Source: Bacillus smithii (GTDB lineage: Bacteria > Bacillota > Bacilli > Bacillales > DSM-4216). Taken from it: a stretch of 64,000 bases of DNA. Each line of letters opens with the position of its first letter. Position 1 is the stretch's first letter. The stretch spans positions 1,530,001-1,594,000 of the forward strand of contig NZ_CP012024.1 in the NCBI RefSeq assembly GCF_001050115.1. Direction: 5' to 3'. Below, one piece after another: positions 1 to 9,347 of the stretch. A program made the position numbers and the translations under genes. The notes beneath the pieces are model-generated. The model did no database searches, was not told the DNA's origin, and saw only the letters and a list, made by a program, of their open reading frames with translations.

Positions 1-1
1 A

Positions 2-562
2 CCTAAAGTAATGAGTTCGGGAATGTTGACAGTCGCAGGAATCGGGCTGATCGTCAATATTTTAGCCGCTTGGATTTTGATGAAAGGGGATAAGAACGAC
101 AATCTCAACATAAAAAGCGCCTTTTTACACGTGCTGGGCGATTTGCTTGGATCCATCGGGGCCATTGTTGCCGGCTTGCTGATATGGCTTTTTGGTTGGA
201 ATATTGCCGATCCGATAGCCAGTGTATTGGTTTCTGTTTTAATTATGATCAGTGGTTGGCGCATAGTGAAGGATTCTATCCATATTCTGATGGAAGGGAG
301 ACCATCGAATATTGATTTGCAAGAAGTAAAAAATCAATTATTGTCTTTGGCAGGAGTCACCAATGTTCATGATTTACATGTTTGGTCCATTACTTCAGAT
401 TTTCCGGCTTTAAGCTGTCATCTTGTCGTTCATTCTCAAATTGATCGGGATCAAGTATTATATGAGGCAAGAGAAAAGCTGCAGAAGCAGTTTGGCATTC
501 ATCATTCCACTATACAAATAGAAGAAACGAAAAAATGCACGGAAGTAGATATTTGCAATTAA
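2..562 (+). CDS. CDF-family divalent cation exporter, 3' part
   Basis: C-terminal part of a cation diffusion facilitator that pumps divalent metal ions (typically Zn, Co or Cd) out of the cytoplasm in exchange for protons. The frame is open to the window edge, so the ATG at 11 is probably internal. Visible are the last membrane helices, including the conserved HVLGDLLGSIGAIVAG helix and the DPIASVLVSVLI helix, then the ILMEGRP junction and a cytoplasmic metal-binding domain with HDLHVWSIT and a closing ferredoxin-like fold. It resembles CzcD-type proteins. A terminator follows directly and the arsenic operon lies downstream, so the context is metal resistance. The metal specificity cannot be told from the sequence. 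Confidence 0.9.
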   Translation, partial: PKVMSSGMLTVAGIGLIVNILAAWILMKGDKNDNLNIKSAFLHVLGDLLGSIGAIVAGLLIWLFGWNIADPIASVLVSVLIMISGWRIVKDSIHILMEGRPSNIDLQEVKNQLLSLAGVTNVHDLHVWSITSDFPALSCHLVVHSQIDRDQVLYEAREKLQKQFGIHHSTIQIEETKKCTEVDICN

Positions 563-594
563 TCTCCCTTTAAACGAGGGAGATTTTTCATTTT
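561..594 (+). terminator. Intrinsic terminator after CDF exporter
   Basis: A perfect 9-bp stem (AATCTCCCT / AGGGAGATT, 561-569 and 577-585) overlaps the stop codon and is followed by a T-rich run. Confidence 0.85.
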
Positions 595-706
595 ATTTTT
601 TACAGCAACAATTATAGTCGTAAAAAGATCAAATATACGGCTAGAATACGACTTTTTTTATGGCTATTAAGACATTTGAAGCGATACTATATCATCCTAT
701 TTTTAT

Positions 707-734
707 TTGCTTATATAAGCATATTGTTATATTA
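707..734 (+). promoter_or_regulatory. ars promoter with ArsR-type operator
   Basis: A plausible sigma-A promoter with -35 TTGCTT (707-712), a 16-bp spacer and -10 TATATT (729-734). An inverted repeat ATATAA-N8-TTATAT (713-732) fills the spacer, where an ArsR dimer would block RNA polymerase. The assignment rests on position and symmetry. Confidence 0.5.
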
Positions 735-760
735 TGATATATGAATGGAGGAGTGGTAAA

Positions 761-1105
761 ATGAATCGAGTGGTTACGAATATAGACGACGTCGCGACAA
801 TATTAAAGTTATTAGGCGATAAAACTAGACTTACCATGATGGCGTTATTAGACAATAAAAATTGTTGCGTATGTGAGTTGGTTGAATTTTTTCAGATGAG
901 TCAACCCGCCATTAGCCAACATCTCAGGAAGTTAAAAGATGCAGGTTTACTAAATGAAACCAAGAAAGCCCAATGGGTTTTTTATTCTGTCAATAAGGAA
1001 CATGAAATGTATTCGCTCATTCAAGATATATTGGCTCATGTTCCTGACCAGCAAGAAAAATTAAAAGAACTTGAAGAAAAAGGCACAAGAATTTTATGTG
1101 AATAA
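761..1105 (+). CDS. arsR: ArsR-type arsenite-responsive repressor
   Basis: Winged-helix repressor of about 114 residues that should release the ars promoter when As(III) or Sb(III) binds. Residues 10-30 form the [11 protein letters not shown] helix. Cys35, Cys36 and Cys38 (NCCVCEL) give the CxC thiolate site of classical ArsR, followed by the recognition helix [13 protein letters not shown]. The start at 761 is chosen over the in-frame ATG at 734 because GGAGGAGTGG (747-756) sits just before it. It is the first gene of arsR-arsB-arsC. The next gene starts 16 bp after its stop. Confidence 0.93.
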   Translation: MNRVVTNIDDVATILKLLGDKTRLTMMALLDNKNCCVCELVEFFQMSQPAISQHLRKLKDAGLLNETKKAQWVFYSVNKEHEMYSLIQDILAHVPDQQEKLKELEEKGTRILCE

Positions 1106-1121
1106 CGATAGAGGTGATTTT

Positions 1122-2417
1122 TTGCTTTCCGTCCTACTAGCATCATTGATTTTCCTCGCAACTTTAATATTTGTGATTTGGCAACCCAAAAACTTATCTA
1201 TTGGATGGTCTGCATGCGGGGGCGCTCTGCTTTCTATTATGGTAGGTGTAGTAGATTTTCAAGATGTCCTAACTGTGACAGGAATTGTGTGGAATGCGAC
1301 TCTTGCTTTTATTTTTATTATTATCATATCAATGATTTTAGATGAAATTGGATTTTTTGAATGGGCCGCATTACATATGGCAAAAGCGGCAAAAGGAAAC
1401 GGAGTAAAGATGTTTATCTTTGTTTCTATTTTAGGAGCCATAGTAGCCGCCTTTTTTGCGAATGATGGGGCAGCCCTCATTTTAACTCCCATTGTTCTTG
1501 CCATGGTACGAGCTTTACAATTTGATGAAAAGAAAGTACTGCCTTTTATTCTGGCAAGTGGTTTTATCGCAGATACAACCTCATTACCGTTTGTGGTTAG
1601 TAACCTAGTAAACATTGTTTCCGCCGATTATTTTCATATTAAGTTTGTTGAGTATGCAACGCGCATGATCATTCCTACCGTTTTCTCGTTTGGAGCCAGT
1701 ATTTTGGTTTTATATTTGTATTTTCAAAAAAATATACCAAAACAATATGATGTGTCTCATTTAAAGAAACCAATTGAAGCCATTAAGGATCAAAAAATGT
1801 TTAAGATAGCTTGGAGTGTATTAAGTATTTTATTAGTAGGCTATTTTATCAGTCAATTTACTAAAATTCCTGTGTCTATCATTGCGGGAGTGGTCGCACT
1901 TGTTTTCTTGTCCATTGGTAGAAGAACCCCAGCTGTTCACGTTAAACAAATACTAAAAGGTGCACCATGGGAAATTGTCTTTTTCTCTATTGGTATGTAT
2001 GTCGTCGTCTACGGATTAAGAAACGTAGGATTGACGAATGTATTATCTGATGTGATTCAAGCCGCGGCAAATAAAGGTTTACTTGTAGGAACCATTTCAA
2101 TGGGGTTTATCGCAGCGATTCTTTCATCGATTATGAATAACATGCCGACCGTAATGATTGATGCTTTAGCCATAGCTAATACAAACACAACCGGAATCAT
2201 TCGTGAAGGACTCATTTATGCGAATGTGATTGGTTCTGATTTAGGGCCTAAAATTACCCCAATCGGTTCTTTGGCCACCCTCCTTTGGCTGCATGTATTA
2301 TCGACGAAAGGAGTCAAAATTACTTGGGGAACCTACTTTAAAAACGGGATTATTTTAACCGTACCAACCATACTCATTACACTGATTGGACTTTATTTAT
2401 GGTTGCTTATCATCTAA
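1122..2417 (+). CDS. arsB: Arsenite efflux permease ArsB
   Basis: Integral membrane protein of about 431 residues that extrudes arsenite or antimonite, driven by membrane potential. It has 10-12 hydrophobic helices typical of the ArsB/NhaD superfamily, with [18 protein letters not shown] in the first half and the related [12 protein letters not shown] in the second half, plus [19 protein letters not shown]. The TTG at 1122 is preferred because GAGGTGA (1111-1117) lies at correct spacing. An upstream ATG at 1071 would overlap arsR and lacks a ribosome site. Its length fits ArsB. It is followed by arsC with a 17-bp gap. Confidence 0.93.
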   Translation: MLSVLLASLIFLATLIFVIWQPKNLSIGWSACGGALLSIMVGVVDFQDVLTVTGIVWNATLAFIFIIIISMILDEIGFFEWAALHMAKAAKGNGVKMFIFVSILGAIVAAFFANDGAALILTPIVLAMVRALQFDEKKVLPFILASGFIADTTSLPFVVSNLVNIVSADYFHIKFVEYATRMIIPTVFSFGASILVLYLYFQKNIPKQYDVSHLKKPIEAIKDQKMFKIAWSVLSILLVGYFISQFTKIPVSIIAGVVALVFLSIGRRTPAVHVKQILKGAPWEIVFFSIGMYVVVYGLRNVGLTNVLSDVIQAAANKGLLVGTISMGFIAAILSSIMNNMPTVMIDALAIANTNTTGIIREGLIYANVIGSDLGPKITPIGSLATLLWLHVLSTKGVKITWGTYFKNGIILTVPTILITLIGLYLWLLII

Positions 2418-2434
2418 TAAAGGAGCATGTGAAA

Positions 2435-2854
2435 ATGAAGAAGAAAACCATTTACTTTTTATGCACCGGAAACTCTTGCCGCAGTCAGATGGCAGAAGGT
2501 TGGGCCAAAAAATATCTTGGTGATGAGTGGGAAATATATAGTGCCGGCATTGAGGCCCACGGATTAAATCCGAATGCAGTAAAAGCCATGAAAGAAGTGG
2601 GGATTGACATTGCGAACCAAACATCGGATGTCATTGATCCTGACTTGTTAAACAATGCGGATATGGTGGTAACATTATGCGGGCATGCTGCTGATAACTG
2701 TCCAGTAACATCGCCGCATGTGAAGCGCGTACACTGGGGATTTGACGATCCTGCAAAAGCGGAAGGGACAGAAGAAGAAAATTGGGCTGTATTCCAGCGT
2801 GTTCGCGATGAGATCGGGGAAAGAATTAAGCGATTTGCAGAGACGGGTGAATAA
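2435..2854 (+). CDS. arsC: Thioredoxin-coupled arsenate reductase
   Basis: Cytoplasmic arsenate reductase of 139 residues that reduces As(V) to As(III) for export by ArsB. It belongs to the low-molecular-weight tyrosine-phosphatase-like, thioredoxin-dependent family. The P-loop CTGNSCRS starts at Cys10, and the redox cascade residues Cys82 and Cys89 fall at the same positions as in the Staphylococcus plasmid enzyme. The ATG at 2435 follows AAAGGAG at ideal spacing; the in-frame ATG-like codon at 2399 lies inside arsB. It is the last gene of the ars operon. Confidence 0.96.
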   Translation: MKKKTIYFLCTGNSCRSQMAEGWAKKYLGDEWEIYSAGIEAHGLNPNAVKAMKEVGIDIANQTSDVIDPDLLNNADMVVTLCGHAADNCPVTSPHVKRVHWGFDDPAKAEGTEEENWAVFQRVRDEIGERIKRFAETGE

Positions 2855-2916
2855 AAGTATTATTGTCTATACAGAAAAATCAATATTATTAACATCAATT
2901 TATAGCCGTCACTTGC

Positions 2917-2940
2917 AGCCGAGAGAGTGTTCTCTCGGCT
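2917..2940 (+). terminator. Hairpin downstream of ars operon
   Basis: Perfect 10-bp stem AGCCGAGAGA / TCTCTCGGCT with a GTGT loop, 63 bp after arsC. There is no T-run after it, so it may be a weak terminator or an mRNA 3'-end stabiliser. Confidence 0.5.
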
Positions 2941-3150
2941 ACTATTCTACAGTAAGGAAGGTATATTGTGTGAAAAAGATCAACCAAGCAATGTGTGAAC
3001 CTACGAGTAAATGGGTTCAAAACATCAATCTTCATTAACAAAAACCGCGATGAAGTGAAAAAGGGACAACAAGACAGTCTTAAGGAACTTGGAAGTTCAC
3101 AAATCTTATCCCGACTAAATTCACACATGGGTCTGAAAGGAGTAGCACTA

Positions 3151-3633
3151 ATGAAATACACACTAGTTGAAAGAGATCATTTTCAAGTAGTTGGAATAAA
3201 GAGAGAAATTTCGTTTGTCAATAATGAGAATTTTGAGAGTATTCCAAAATTATGGGATCAATGGAAGAAGGATGGGGCAGTTGATTTATTATTTAAGTTG
3301 AACAATGGTGAAATAAAAGGTGTATTAGGTGTATGTGCCGCTAACAGTCATACTCAATCGAAGCAAGTAATGGATTATTGGGTAGCAACTGAATATGATG
3401 GCAAAACACCTGACGGACTATGTAATTTGAAAATACCTGCATCAAAATGGGCTGTATTTGAAGTTCACGGACCGATGCCTGAAGCTATTCAGAAAGCATG
3501 GGTACAAATTTTTTCAGAATGGTTCCCATCTAGTGGCTATAAGCACGCAGGAACACCAGCGTTAGAAGTGTATACAAATGAAGATCCCGCCAGCCCTGAT
3601 TTTTATTCGAAAATTTGGGTGCCAGTCAATTGA
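3151..3633 (+). CDS. GyrI-like effector-binding domain protein
   Basis: Stand-alone small-molecule-binding domain of about 160 residues, of the type attached to AraC/MerR regulators (GyrI-like superfamily, compare YobU). It shows the opening YTLVERDHFQVVGIKRE strand-turn-strand and the closing VYTNEDPASPDFYSKIWVPV signature. It has no DNA-binding domain, so it is not itself a complete regulator. The ATG at 3151 has GAAAGGAG in front (3135-3142). The frame is open back to 2995, but that stretch has no ribosome site and no family similarity. The ligand is unknown. Confidence 0.75.
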   Translation: MKYTLVERDHFQVVGIKREISFVNNENFESIPKLWDQWKKDGAVDLLFKLNNGEIKGVLGVCAANSHTQSKQVMDYWVATEYDGKTPDGLCNLKIPASKWAVFEVHGPMPEAIQKAWVQIFSEWFPSSGYKHAGTPALEVYTNEDPASPDFYSKIWVPVN

Positions 3634-3696
3634 CCTGCTCGTCATTTTCTGCCCTGCCAACTGTCGCTAGTCTTCAAGTTTTTGAACACTCCCTAT

Positions 3697-3737
3697 AGCC
3701 AAAAAAGCCGTTGTGAACTTCAGTGACTTTTTTGGCT
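3697..3737. terminator. Bidirectional terminator
   Basis: An 11-bp stem AGCCAAAAAAG / CTTTTTTGGCT between convergent genes. The A and T tracts inside the stem allow it to work on both strands, ending the GyrI-like gene and the minus-strand MocR gene. Confidence 0.75.
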
Positions 3738-3747
3738 CAATCGAGAG

Positions 3748-5199
3748 TTAAGTGGTTAGCTCACGGATCACTTTCGAAAGAAGAACCATTCCTCTATTCA
3801 AATCAGCTATAGAAGCATAGGAATAAGAAAGTCGAAGATACTGAGTCGCATGTTGATCGTAGACATTTCCTGGATTCAATAGAATTCCGTGTTCTAATGC
3901 TTTTTCAAAAAGTTCACGTATAGAGAGTGAAGGTAATAAGCGAAGCCATATATAAAAACCGCCTTTTGGAACAGACCAGGTCGCAATGTCGGAAAAATAC
4001 CTTTGCAATGAATCATTCATGACCTCTCTTCGCACCTTCAATGCTTTTCTGACCTCATCCAAATGGCGATGGTATAATCCGCTTGAAAGCCATTCCGCAA
4101 CCGCCCACTGGGACAAGGAACTGGATCCGTAATCGGTTTGCATTTTAATATCCGCCAATCGCTCAATGACAGGGATCGGCCCAACTACCCAGCCGATTCT
4201 CAAGCCGGGACTCAATGTTTTCGACATGCTCCCGAGATACAGAACAAGTCCATTTTTATCGATGGCTTTCAAAGGCGGGGGAGGCGGAGAATCGAGCCAA
4301 AGTTCCCTATATACGTCATCTTCAATAATCGGCAGTCGCTCCTGTTCACATACATCCATCAATTCTCTTCGTCTTTCTTCAGACATCAAAATTCCTGTTG
4401 GATTATGGAAGGACGGGATCGTATAAAGCAACGCAGCGTTTTGCCGCTTTTTTTGTTCCGTAATCTTTTTTATTTGAACTCCATCTTCATCTATAGGAAG
4501 TCCAAATAATCGCATCCCGGCAGATTGAAACACATGCAGGGAATACAGGTATGATGGTTTTTCTAGAAAGATCGTAGACCCTCGCTGCAAGAGGCCCATT
4601 GAAATCAATTGCAATGCTTGTAAAGCTCCGGACACAATCAAAATGGAAGAAGGGGAAGCCTCAATTCCTATGGTTTTTAAATATCCGCTAAGCTGTTCCC
4701 TAAGAAACAGCAGCCCTTTAGGCTCTTCGTAGCCTAGTGAATTGATGCGGTCCGGCAGTCGTTTAAAGACTTCTTTCATCATCTCACGAGGAAATAAATC
4801 AGGCGAAAGCTCTCCTGTTCCCAGCCGGATGATATTTGGAGCAAATTCTGCTTGATTGATTTCCTGTATCGTAGGCAAATTAGGATAATGGCTCCCTGCT
4901 TGCACATAGGAATTCCAATCTGGGGGCGGGGCAGAGTCCATCAAGGACCATGTATTATTAATAATCTTGGTACCGCTCCCGCTTTTTCCTTCCAGCAATC
5001 CATCAGCAATCAATTCTTCCACAGCCGCCACGATCGTACTGCGGTTCACTTCCCATGCTTGGGCTAATGTACGTTGAGGAGGGATTTTCATCCCTACAGT
5101 CCATTCTCCTGTTTCAATTTTTTCTTTTATATACTCTTTGATTTGGATGTAGAGGGGAGTTGGAGATGATTTGTCGGGTTTCCAATCCAATTCGATCAT
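3748..5199 (-). CDS. MocR-type GntR/aminotransferase-like regulator
   Basis: Transcription factor of about 483 residues made of an N-terminal GntR winged helix and a fold-type I aminotransferase domain that binds PLP as an effector. The HTH lies at about residues 12-75 (KIPPQRTLAQAWEVNRSTIV). The PLP-lysine motif SMSKTLSPGLRIG and the HNPTG motif are present. The ATG at 5199 is preferred because GGGAGAG precedes it; an in-frame ATG at 5217 lacks a site. It lies downstream of a PhzF-family gene on the same strand and opposite a LysE exporter, so it probably controls amino acid metabolism or export here. It may instead be a free-standing regulator of a distant gene. Confidence 0.9.
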   Translation of the reverse strand: MIELDWKPDKSSPTPLYIQIKEYIKEKIETGEWTVGMKIPPQRTLAQAWEVNRSTIVAAVEELIADGLLEGKSGSGTKIINNTWSLMDSAPPPDWNSYVQAGSHYPNLPTIQEINQAEFAPNIIRLGTGELSPDLFPREMMKEVFKRLPDRINSLGYEEPKGLLFLREQLSGYLKTIGIEASPSSILIVSGALQALQLISMGLLQRGSTIFLEKPSYLYSLHVFQSAGMRLFGLPIDEDGVQIKKITEQKKRQNAALLYTIPSFHNPTGILMSEERRRELMDVCEQERLPIIEDDVYRELWLDSPPPPPLKAIDKNGLVLYLGSMSKTLSPGLRIGWVVGPIPVIERLADIKMQTDYGSSSLSQWAVAEWLSSGLYHRHLDEVRKALKVRREVMNDSLQRYFSDIATWSVPKGGFYIWLRLLPSLSIRELFEKALEHGILLNPGNVYDQHATQYLRLSYSYASIADLNRGMVLLSKVIRELTT

Positions 5200-5269
5200 G
5201 AAAAAATTCTCTCCCATAAAAAATTTTTGAATTCATCTATTTGGATGAGTCTTTAGAGAAGATAGGGCA

Positions 5270-6055
5270 TTAAACAAAAAGCTCTCCTTTTATAACTGTG
5301 ACAGCTTTACCGGATAATAGGACACGGTTGTTTGCCATTTTGACCTTTATCATTCCTCCTCTGGCTGAGGCTTGATAGGCAATAAACTCGTCTTTGTTTA
5401 ATCGGCGCTTCCAATAAGGGCCCAAACAACAATGTGCCGAACCGGTAACGGCGTCTTCGACAATCCCTTGTGCGGGAGAAAATAACCGAGAAATGAAATC
5501 AAACCTTCCGGAACTTGATCGGCTTGTCACGATGACTCCACGAATTGGGAGTTGGGCAATGGAATCGATATCAGGTATGAGATTTTTTACTACATCGTCT
5601 GACTCGACTTCGACGATATAATCAAGCTGATTTTTTCCTACGTATTTTGGTACAACTCCCAATGCTTGAATCAGTCTGTCCGGAGCATTGATTTCGTGGT
5701 CCGGAGCGGATGGAAAATCAAGTTCAATCCAGCCATTCTTTACGGTGGCAGTCAGTACTCCGCTTTTTGTGCTAAAACTTACTGGATTTTCCGCTTTTAT
5801 GTATCCCATCTCCCATAAAACGTAGGCGCTAGCCAAAGTTCCATGACCACAGAGGGGGATTTCCATAGACGGAGTAAACCAACGCAAGCTGAATTTGCCA
5901 TTTGTATGTTTGATAAAAGCAGTTGTTGGCAAATGGATCTCCTTCGCTACCTTTTGCATCCATCCCGCATCTTTTGATTCCGGTAAAAAACAAACAGCAG
6001 CAGCGTTTCCCGCAAATGGTTGATCCGTAAACGCATTTATTAGAAAAATGTTCAT
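5270..6055 (-). CDS. PhzF-family isomerase-like protein
   Basis: 261-residue protein of the PhzF/diaminopimelate-epimerase-like fold. Family signs are FTDQPFAGNAAAVCF at the N-terminus, CGHGTLASAYVLW in the first lobe, and DAVTGSAHCCLGPYW in the second lobe. At the place where most members have an S-E-T motif with the catalytic glutamate, this protein reads LPTTAFI (about residues 43-49), so the usual general base may be missing. The substrate is unknown. It is first in a minus-strand pair with the MocR regulator and diverges from the LysE gene across a palindromic operator. Confidence 0.85.
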   Translation of the reverse strand: MNIFLINAFTDQPFAGNAAAVCFLPESKDAGWMQKVAKEIHLPTTAFIKHTNGKFSLRWFTPSMEIPLCGHGTLASAYVLWEMGYIKAENPVSFSTKSGVLTATVKNGWIELDFPSAPDHEINAPDRLIQALGVVPKYVGKNQLDYIVEVESDDVVKNLIPDIDSIAQLPIRGVIVTSRSSSGRFDFISRLFSPAQGIVEDAVTGSAHCCLGPYWKRRLNKDEFIAYQASARGGMIKVKMANNRVLLSGKAVTVIKGELFV

Positions 6056-6110
6056 TTCGTCCTCTCCCCATAATGCTTGTTTTGATTATACAACTTAGTT
6101 GGTATCGAAT

Positions 6111-6126
6111 CCAACCAATTGGTTGG
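6111..6126. promoter_or_regulatory. 16-bp perfect palindrome in the divergent phzF/lysE promoter region
   Basis: CCAACCAATTGGTTGG is a perfect inverted repeat midway between the two divergent genes (start codons at 6055 and 6187). A related half site, AGTTGG, lies 9 bp upstream. It is a good candidate operator for the neighbouring MocR regulator; that link is inferred from proximity. Confidence 0.55.
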
Positions 6127-6186
6127 AGACAACGATTGATATTCGAGTAAAATGGTATTCATACGATAGCAATAGGGGGGATTTGA

Positions 6187-6813
6187 ATGACAGAAGCCTT
6201 CATTCACGGACTTATTCTCGCATTTGGACTAATCCTTCCTCTTGGCGTCCAAAACGTTTTTGTTTTTAATCAGGGGGCCCTTCAGAAACGCTTTATCCAT
6301 GCTTTCCCGGTCGTTTTAACGGCTTCAATATGCGATACACTTTTAATCACCCTTGCTGTTTTGGGTGTATCTCTTATGGTTTTGGGTTCTTTTTGGATCA
6401 AAACGATCCTATTAACCACTGGAATGGTGTTTTTGTTCTATATGGGGTGGAGTACTTGGAAAAGCACTCCTGCTGCTGAAAAAGGAAAGAACGAAAATAC
6501 TGCCAAAGAAACTTTTACTCCTTTAAAACAAGTTGTGTTTTCGGCATCGGTCTCGTTGCTGAATCCTCATGCGATCATGGATACGGTTGGAGTGATCGGA
6601 ACGAGTTCACTTCAATACAATGGGTCTGAAAAAATGGCCTTCTCACTTGCTTGTATTCTGGTTTCTTGGATCTGGTTTGCGGGACTGGCAGTGGCTGGCC
6701 GGATAACAGGGGAGATAGATAAATCTGGACGCTTGATGAGGATTTTCAACAAAATTTCAGCATTGGTAATGTGGGGAGCAGCCATATATATTGGATTCAC
6801 GCTGATAATATAA
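6187..6813 (+). CDS. LysE/ArgO-family amino acid exporter
   Basis: Membrane exporter of 208 residues with about six helices. The N-terminus LILAFGLILPLGVQNVFVFNQG matches the LysE/ArgO group that exports basic amino acids, and the second half has SASVSLLNPHAIMDTVGVIG. The ATG at 6187 is preceded by AATAGGGGGGATTTG. It is transcribed divergently from phzF-mocR across a palindrome, so the locus probably senses and exports an amino acid. The exported amino acid cannot be assigned from sequence. Confidence 0.88.
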   Translation: MTEAFIHGLILAFGLILPLGVQNVFVFNQGALQKRFIHAFPVVLTASICDTLLITLAVLGVSLMVLGSFWIKTILLTTGMVFLFYMGWSTWKSTPAAEKGKNENTAKETFTPLKQVVFSASVSLLNPHAIMDTVGVIGTSSLQYNGSEKMAFSLACILVSWIWFAGLAVAGRITGEIDKSGRLMRIFNKISALVMWGAAIYIGFTLII

Positions 6814-7031
6814 AAGCCGGGTTTCTGGATCACAGTGGTGGAAATCATTCGTAACGAGGTTTCATTTTCCTCGCCAATGATTGAACTATCAATACTAAGA
6901 TTAAAAACTCTTGTAAGTCTATTAAACATAGTAATAGTCTAAAAGTGAATCCAGTTACTGATGACGATCATAATAGGGAGATCAAGAAGCAGTGGAAACT
7001 TTTTAAGCGGAATCGAAAGGAGGAGTTAGGA

Positions 7032-8186
7032 TTGAAACACCCGTTTGCACATTATCGTTCTTTATTTCCTGTTTTAGAGTCGAAAATCCATCTGGCGAGT
7101 TGTTCGCAAGGCGCCATTTCAAAAACTGTATCCGAATCGATTGAAGAGTATATGAATAGTTTATTATCGATGGGCGTTAATTGGAATCAAGCCATAAAGG
7201 AAGTGGAAAAGGCAAAATCCAGTTTTGCAAAATTAATTGGTGCTGCACCTGATGAGATTGCTGTATTCAGTTCGGTATCTGACATTTTTTCTGCTATTGC
7301 TTCTTCTCTTTTTTTTGAAAAAGGTAAAAATATCGTTGTGACTACAGATATGGACTTTCCAACCGTCGGTCATGTATGGCTTGCTCAGGAGAAATTTGGA
7401 GCAAATGTGAGATTTATTCCTTCACAACAAGGAGTGATCCCTTTAGAATATTACGAACGTTATGTAACTTCTGATACGCTCATCACATCCATTTCCCATA
7501 TTGGTTATCACAATGGATTCAAACAAGATATTCAAGCAATCGCGGAAATTGTCCATCGTAAAGGTTCTCTTTTATTGGTGGATGCTTATCAATCAGCAGG
7601 ACAAGTTCCTATTGATGTAAAGAAAATGGATATTGACATATTGGCGGCAGGAACGAGGAAATACATATTAGGTATTCCGGGCATATCCTTCTTATATATA
7701 AAAAAAGAATTAGCAGAAAAATGGAAGCCTCGTATAACAGGATGGTTTGGTCAAGAAAATCATTCGAAATTCAACGTTCATCAATTCACATTAGCAGCTG
7801 GAGCACGTCGTTTTGAAACTGGTACACCTTCTTTTATCAGCGCTTATGCCGCTGCCGCCGCTCTTCGTTTGCTTCTTGATATAGGAGTGGAGAATATATC
7901 TTCTTATTTAAATCCATTAGCTCAATTCGCATTAGATTATGGACAAGAAAAAGGATTACACGTTGCTGGGCCTCTATCTGCTGATCAGCGAGGCGCCATG
8001 ACAGCTTTTTATGTGAAAAATGCTGAGCAGATTGTATCTATTTTGAAAGAGAGAAATATCATTGTTTCTGCAAGAAACGACGTCATCCGAATCGCTCCCC
8101 ATTTTTACAATACGCAGGATGAAATTCGGCAGGCGATTGGCGAGTTGACAACCGCTCTTATACAAACGAACGGGGGAAATGAATGA
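7032..8186 (+). CDS. Class V PLP-dependent aminotransferase
   Basis: PLP enzyme of about 385 residues in the cysteine desulfurase / isopenicillin-N-epimerase-like superfamily. It shows the cofactor aspartate in LLVDAYQSAGQVPIDV and the Schiff-base lysine in AAGTRKYILGIPG, near residues 210 and 240. No catalytic cysteine loop typical of NifS/SufS stands out, so an aminotransferase, lyase or epimerase role is more likely than sulfur transfer. The TTG at 7032 has a near-perfect AGGAGG (7018-7023) before it; the frame extends up to a GTG at 6945 without a site. It lies 218 bp after lysE on the same strand, possibly co-functional in amino acid metabolism. Confidence 0.82.
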   Translation: MKHPFAHYRSLFPVLESKIHLASCSQGAISKTVSESIEEYMNSLLSMGVNWNQAIKEVEKAKSSFAKLIGAAPDEIAVFSSVSDIFSAIASSLFFEKGKNIVVTTDMDFPTVGHVWLAQEKFGANVRFIPSQQGVIPLEYYERYVTSDTLITSISHIGYHNGFKQDIQAIAEIVHRKGSLLLVDAYQSAGQVPIDVKKMDIDILAAGTRKYILGIPGISFLYIKKELAEKWKPRITGWFGQENHSKFNVHQFTLAAGARRFETGTPSFISAYAAAAALRLLLDIGVENISSYLNPLAQFALDYGQEKGLHVAGPLSADQRGAMTAFYVKNAEQIVSILKERNIIVSARNDVIRIAPHFYNTQDEIRQAIGELTTALIQTNGGNE

Positions 8187-8187
8187 G

Positions 8188-8292
8188 ATGGTCATTAAGA
8201 AAAAGGGACATGAAACAGGCGCCAATGGAGTTGATTTGACAATATATAAAAAAGAGCATGCCAAATGCGAATTTTTGTTTGAAAAATGTTAA
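8188..8292 (+). CDS. Possible 34-residue small protein
   Basis: Short frame beginning at an ATG 1 bp after the aminotransferase stop, with GGGGGA 10 bp upstream. It would encode a lysine-rich peptide starting MVIKKKGHETG. No family is recognised, and it may be non-coding. The frame is listed because of the ribosome site and tight spacing. Confidence 0.2.
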   Translation: MVIKKKGHETGANGVDLTIYKKEHAKCEFLFEKC

Positions 8293-8441
8293 GATTAAAA
8301 TAAAGATTTATCCACTTTCACCAGCCTTCACAAAGATTGAATCGCTGATTTGTCTTCATTGGGCTTATCAAAGAAGTTATCCTGTTGAACGATTAAAATG
8401 AGGCATGGACTTGTTACTCGATTGAATAAACTATAGGATAA

Positions 8442-8492
8442 GAAACTGTTTTGAATTCATCCAGATCATTTTTCTTCAACAGTTTCCTTTTG
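8442..8492 (+). terminator. Weak long-loop hairpin, possible terminator
   Basis: GAAACTGTT (8442-8450) pairs with AACAGTTTC (8478-8486) over a long loop and is followed by CCTTTTG. The rest of the 260-bp gap before the patatin gene shows no gene or clear signal. Confidence 0.35.
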
Positions 8493-8554
8493 CGGCAAAA
8501 AAGCGAAAAATGGTACCATACCCATAAATCTTCTGGTGAAGGGACAGAATAGTT

Positions 8555-9328
8555 GTGAAAGTAGGAATTGCTTTAGGAGGCGGTGCCGTACGCGGGATAG
8601 CCCATATTGGAGTGTTAAAAGTATTAAAGAAGCATCAAATCCCCATTGATTTTATATCGGGAACGAGTATGGGCGGTGCGATTGGAGGCTTAGTTGCCGC
8701 GGGTATTGATGTAGAAGAAATTGAAGAGTTTGTTCTAAGCACGCCATCTTATCGATTGATGGATATTGGAATTCGAAAACGTGGAATTTTAGCCGGAAAT
8801 AAAATATACGCTATTTTGATTCAATTTTTGGAGCAAAAAGGGCTTGGTGATATTAAAATCGAGGATTTGAAGATACCGTTTCGGGCAGTATCGGTCGATT
8901 TGATCAAAGGAAGTGTTTTCGTGATGAAAGAAGGCAGCCTTGTCTTGGCTATTCGAGCAACCACATCGGTTCCTGGTATTTTTTCTCCTGTTCATTATCA
9001 AGGCAAAGTATTGGTGGATGGTGGAATTTTAAATAATCTCCCTGCCGACTTGCTTCATGAAGCCGGAATGGATAAGATCCTTGCAGTAGATGTCGAAAGG
9101 GAACATGATGAACAGGAACCTCGTAATATATTCGAAACGGTTTATCGTTCGTTTACAATTATGATGACCGTGCAGCGCCGTGTCAACTTGAAGTATGCAG
9201 ATGTCGTTTTTCGTCCGGAAGTAGGTCATATTTTAGCGTTCGACACAAGCAGAATCCGAGAATGCATTGAAGCTGGTGAGCGAGAAGCTCAACGGAAGAT
9301 TCCTGAAGTGTTATCTTTGTTAGAATAA
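8555..9328 (+). CDS. Patatin-like phospholipase (RssA/YlbK type)
   Basis: Predicted serine lipid acyl hydrolase of 257 residues using a Ser-Asp dyad. The oxyanion motif is GGGAVRG near residues 8-14, the nucleophile elbow is GTSMGG near residue 40, and the dyad aspartate is in VDGGILNNLP. It starts with GTG at 8555 after GAAGGGA. It is followed 19 bp later by a phasin-like gene and then a UbiB-like kinase, suggesting a lipid or membrane function. The natural substrate is unknown. Confidence 0.9.
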   Translation: MKVGIALGGGAVRGIAHIGVLKVLKKHQIPIDFISGTSMGGAIGGLVAAGIDVEEIEEFVLSTPSYRLMDIGIRKRGILAGNKIYAILIQFLEQKGLGDIKIEDLKIPFRAVSVDLIKGSVFVMKEGSLVLAIRATTSVPGIFSPVHYQGKVLVDGGILNNLPADLLHEAGMDKILAVDVEREHDEQEPRNIFETVYRSFTIMMTVQRRVNLKYADVVFRPEVGHILAFDTSRIRECIEAGEREAQRKIPEVLSLLE

Positions 9329-9347
9329 AATAGTATAGGGGGTTGAA

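Noticed and set aside
2995-3150. Extended N-terminus for the GyrI-like protein (start at 2995)
   Set aside because: No ribosome site, no family similarity, and a strong GAAAGGAG lies directly before ATG 3151.
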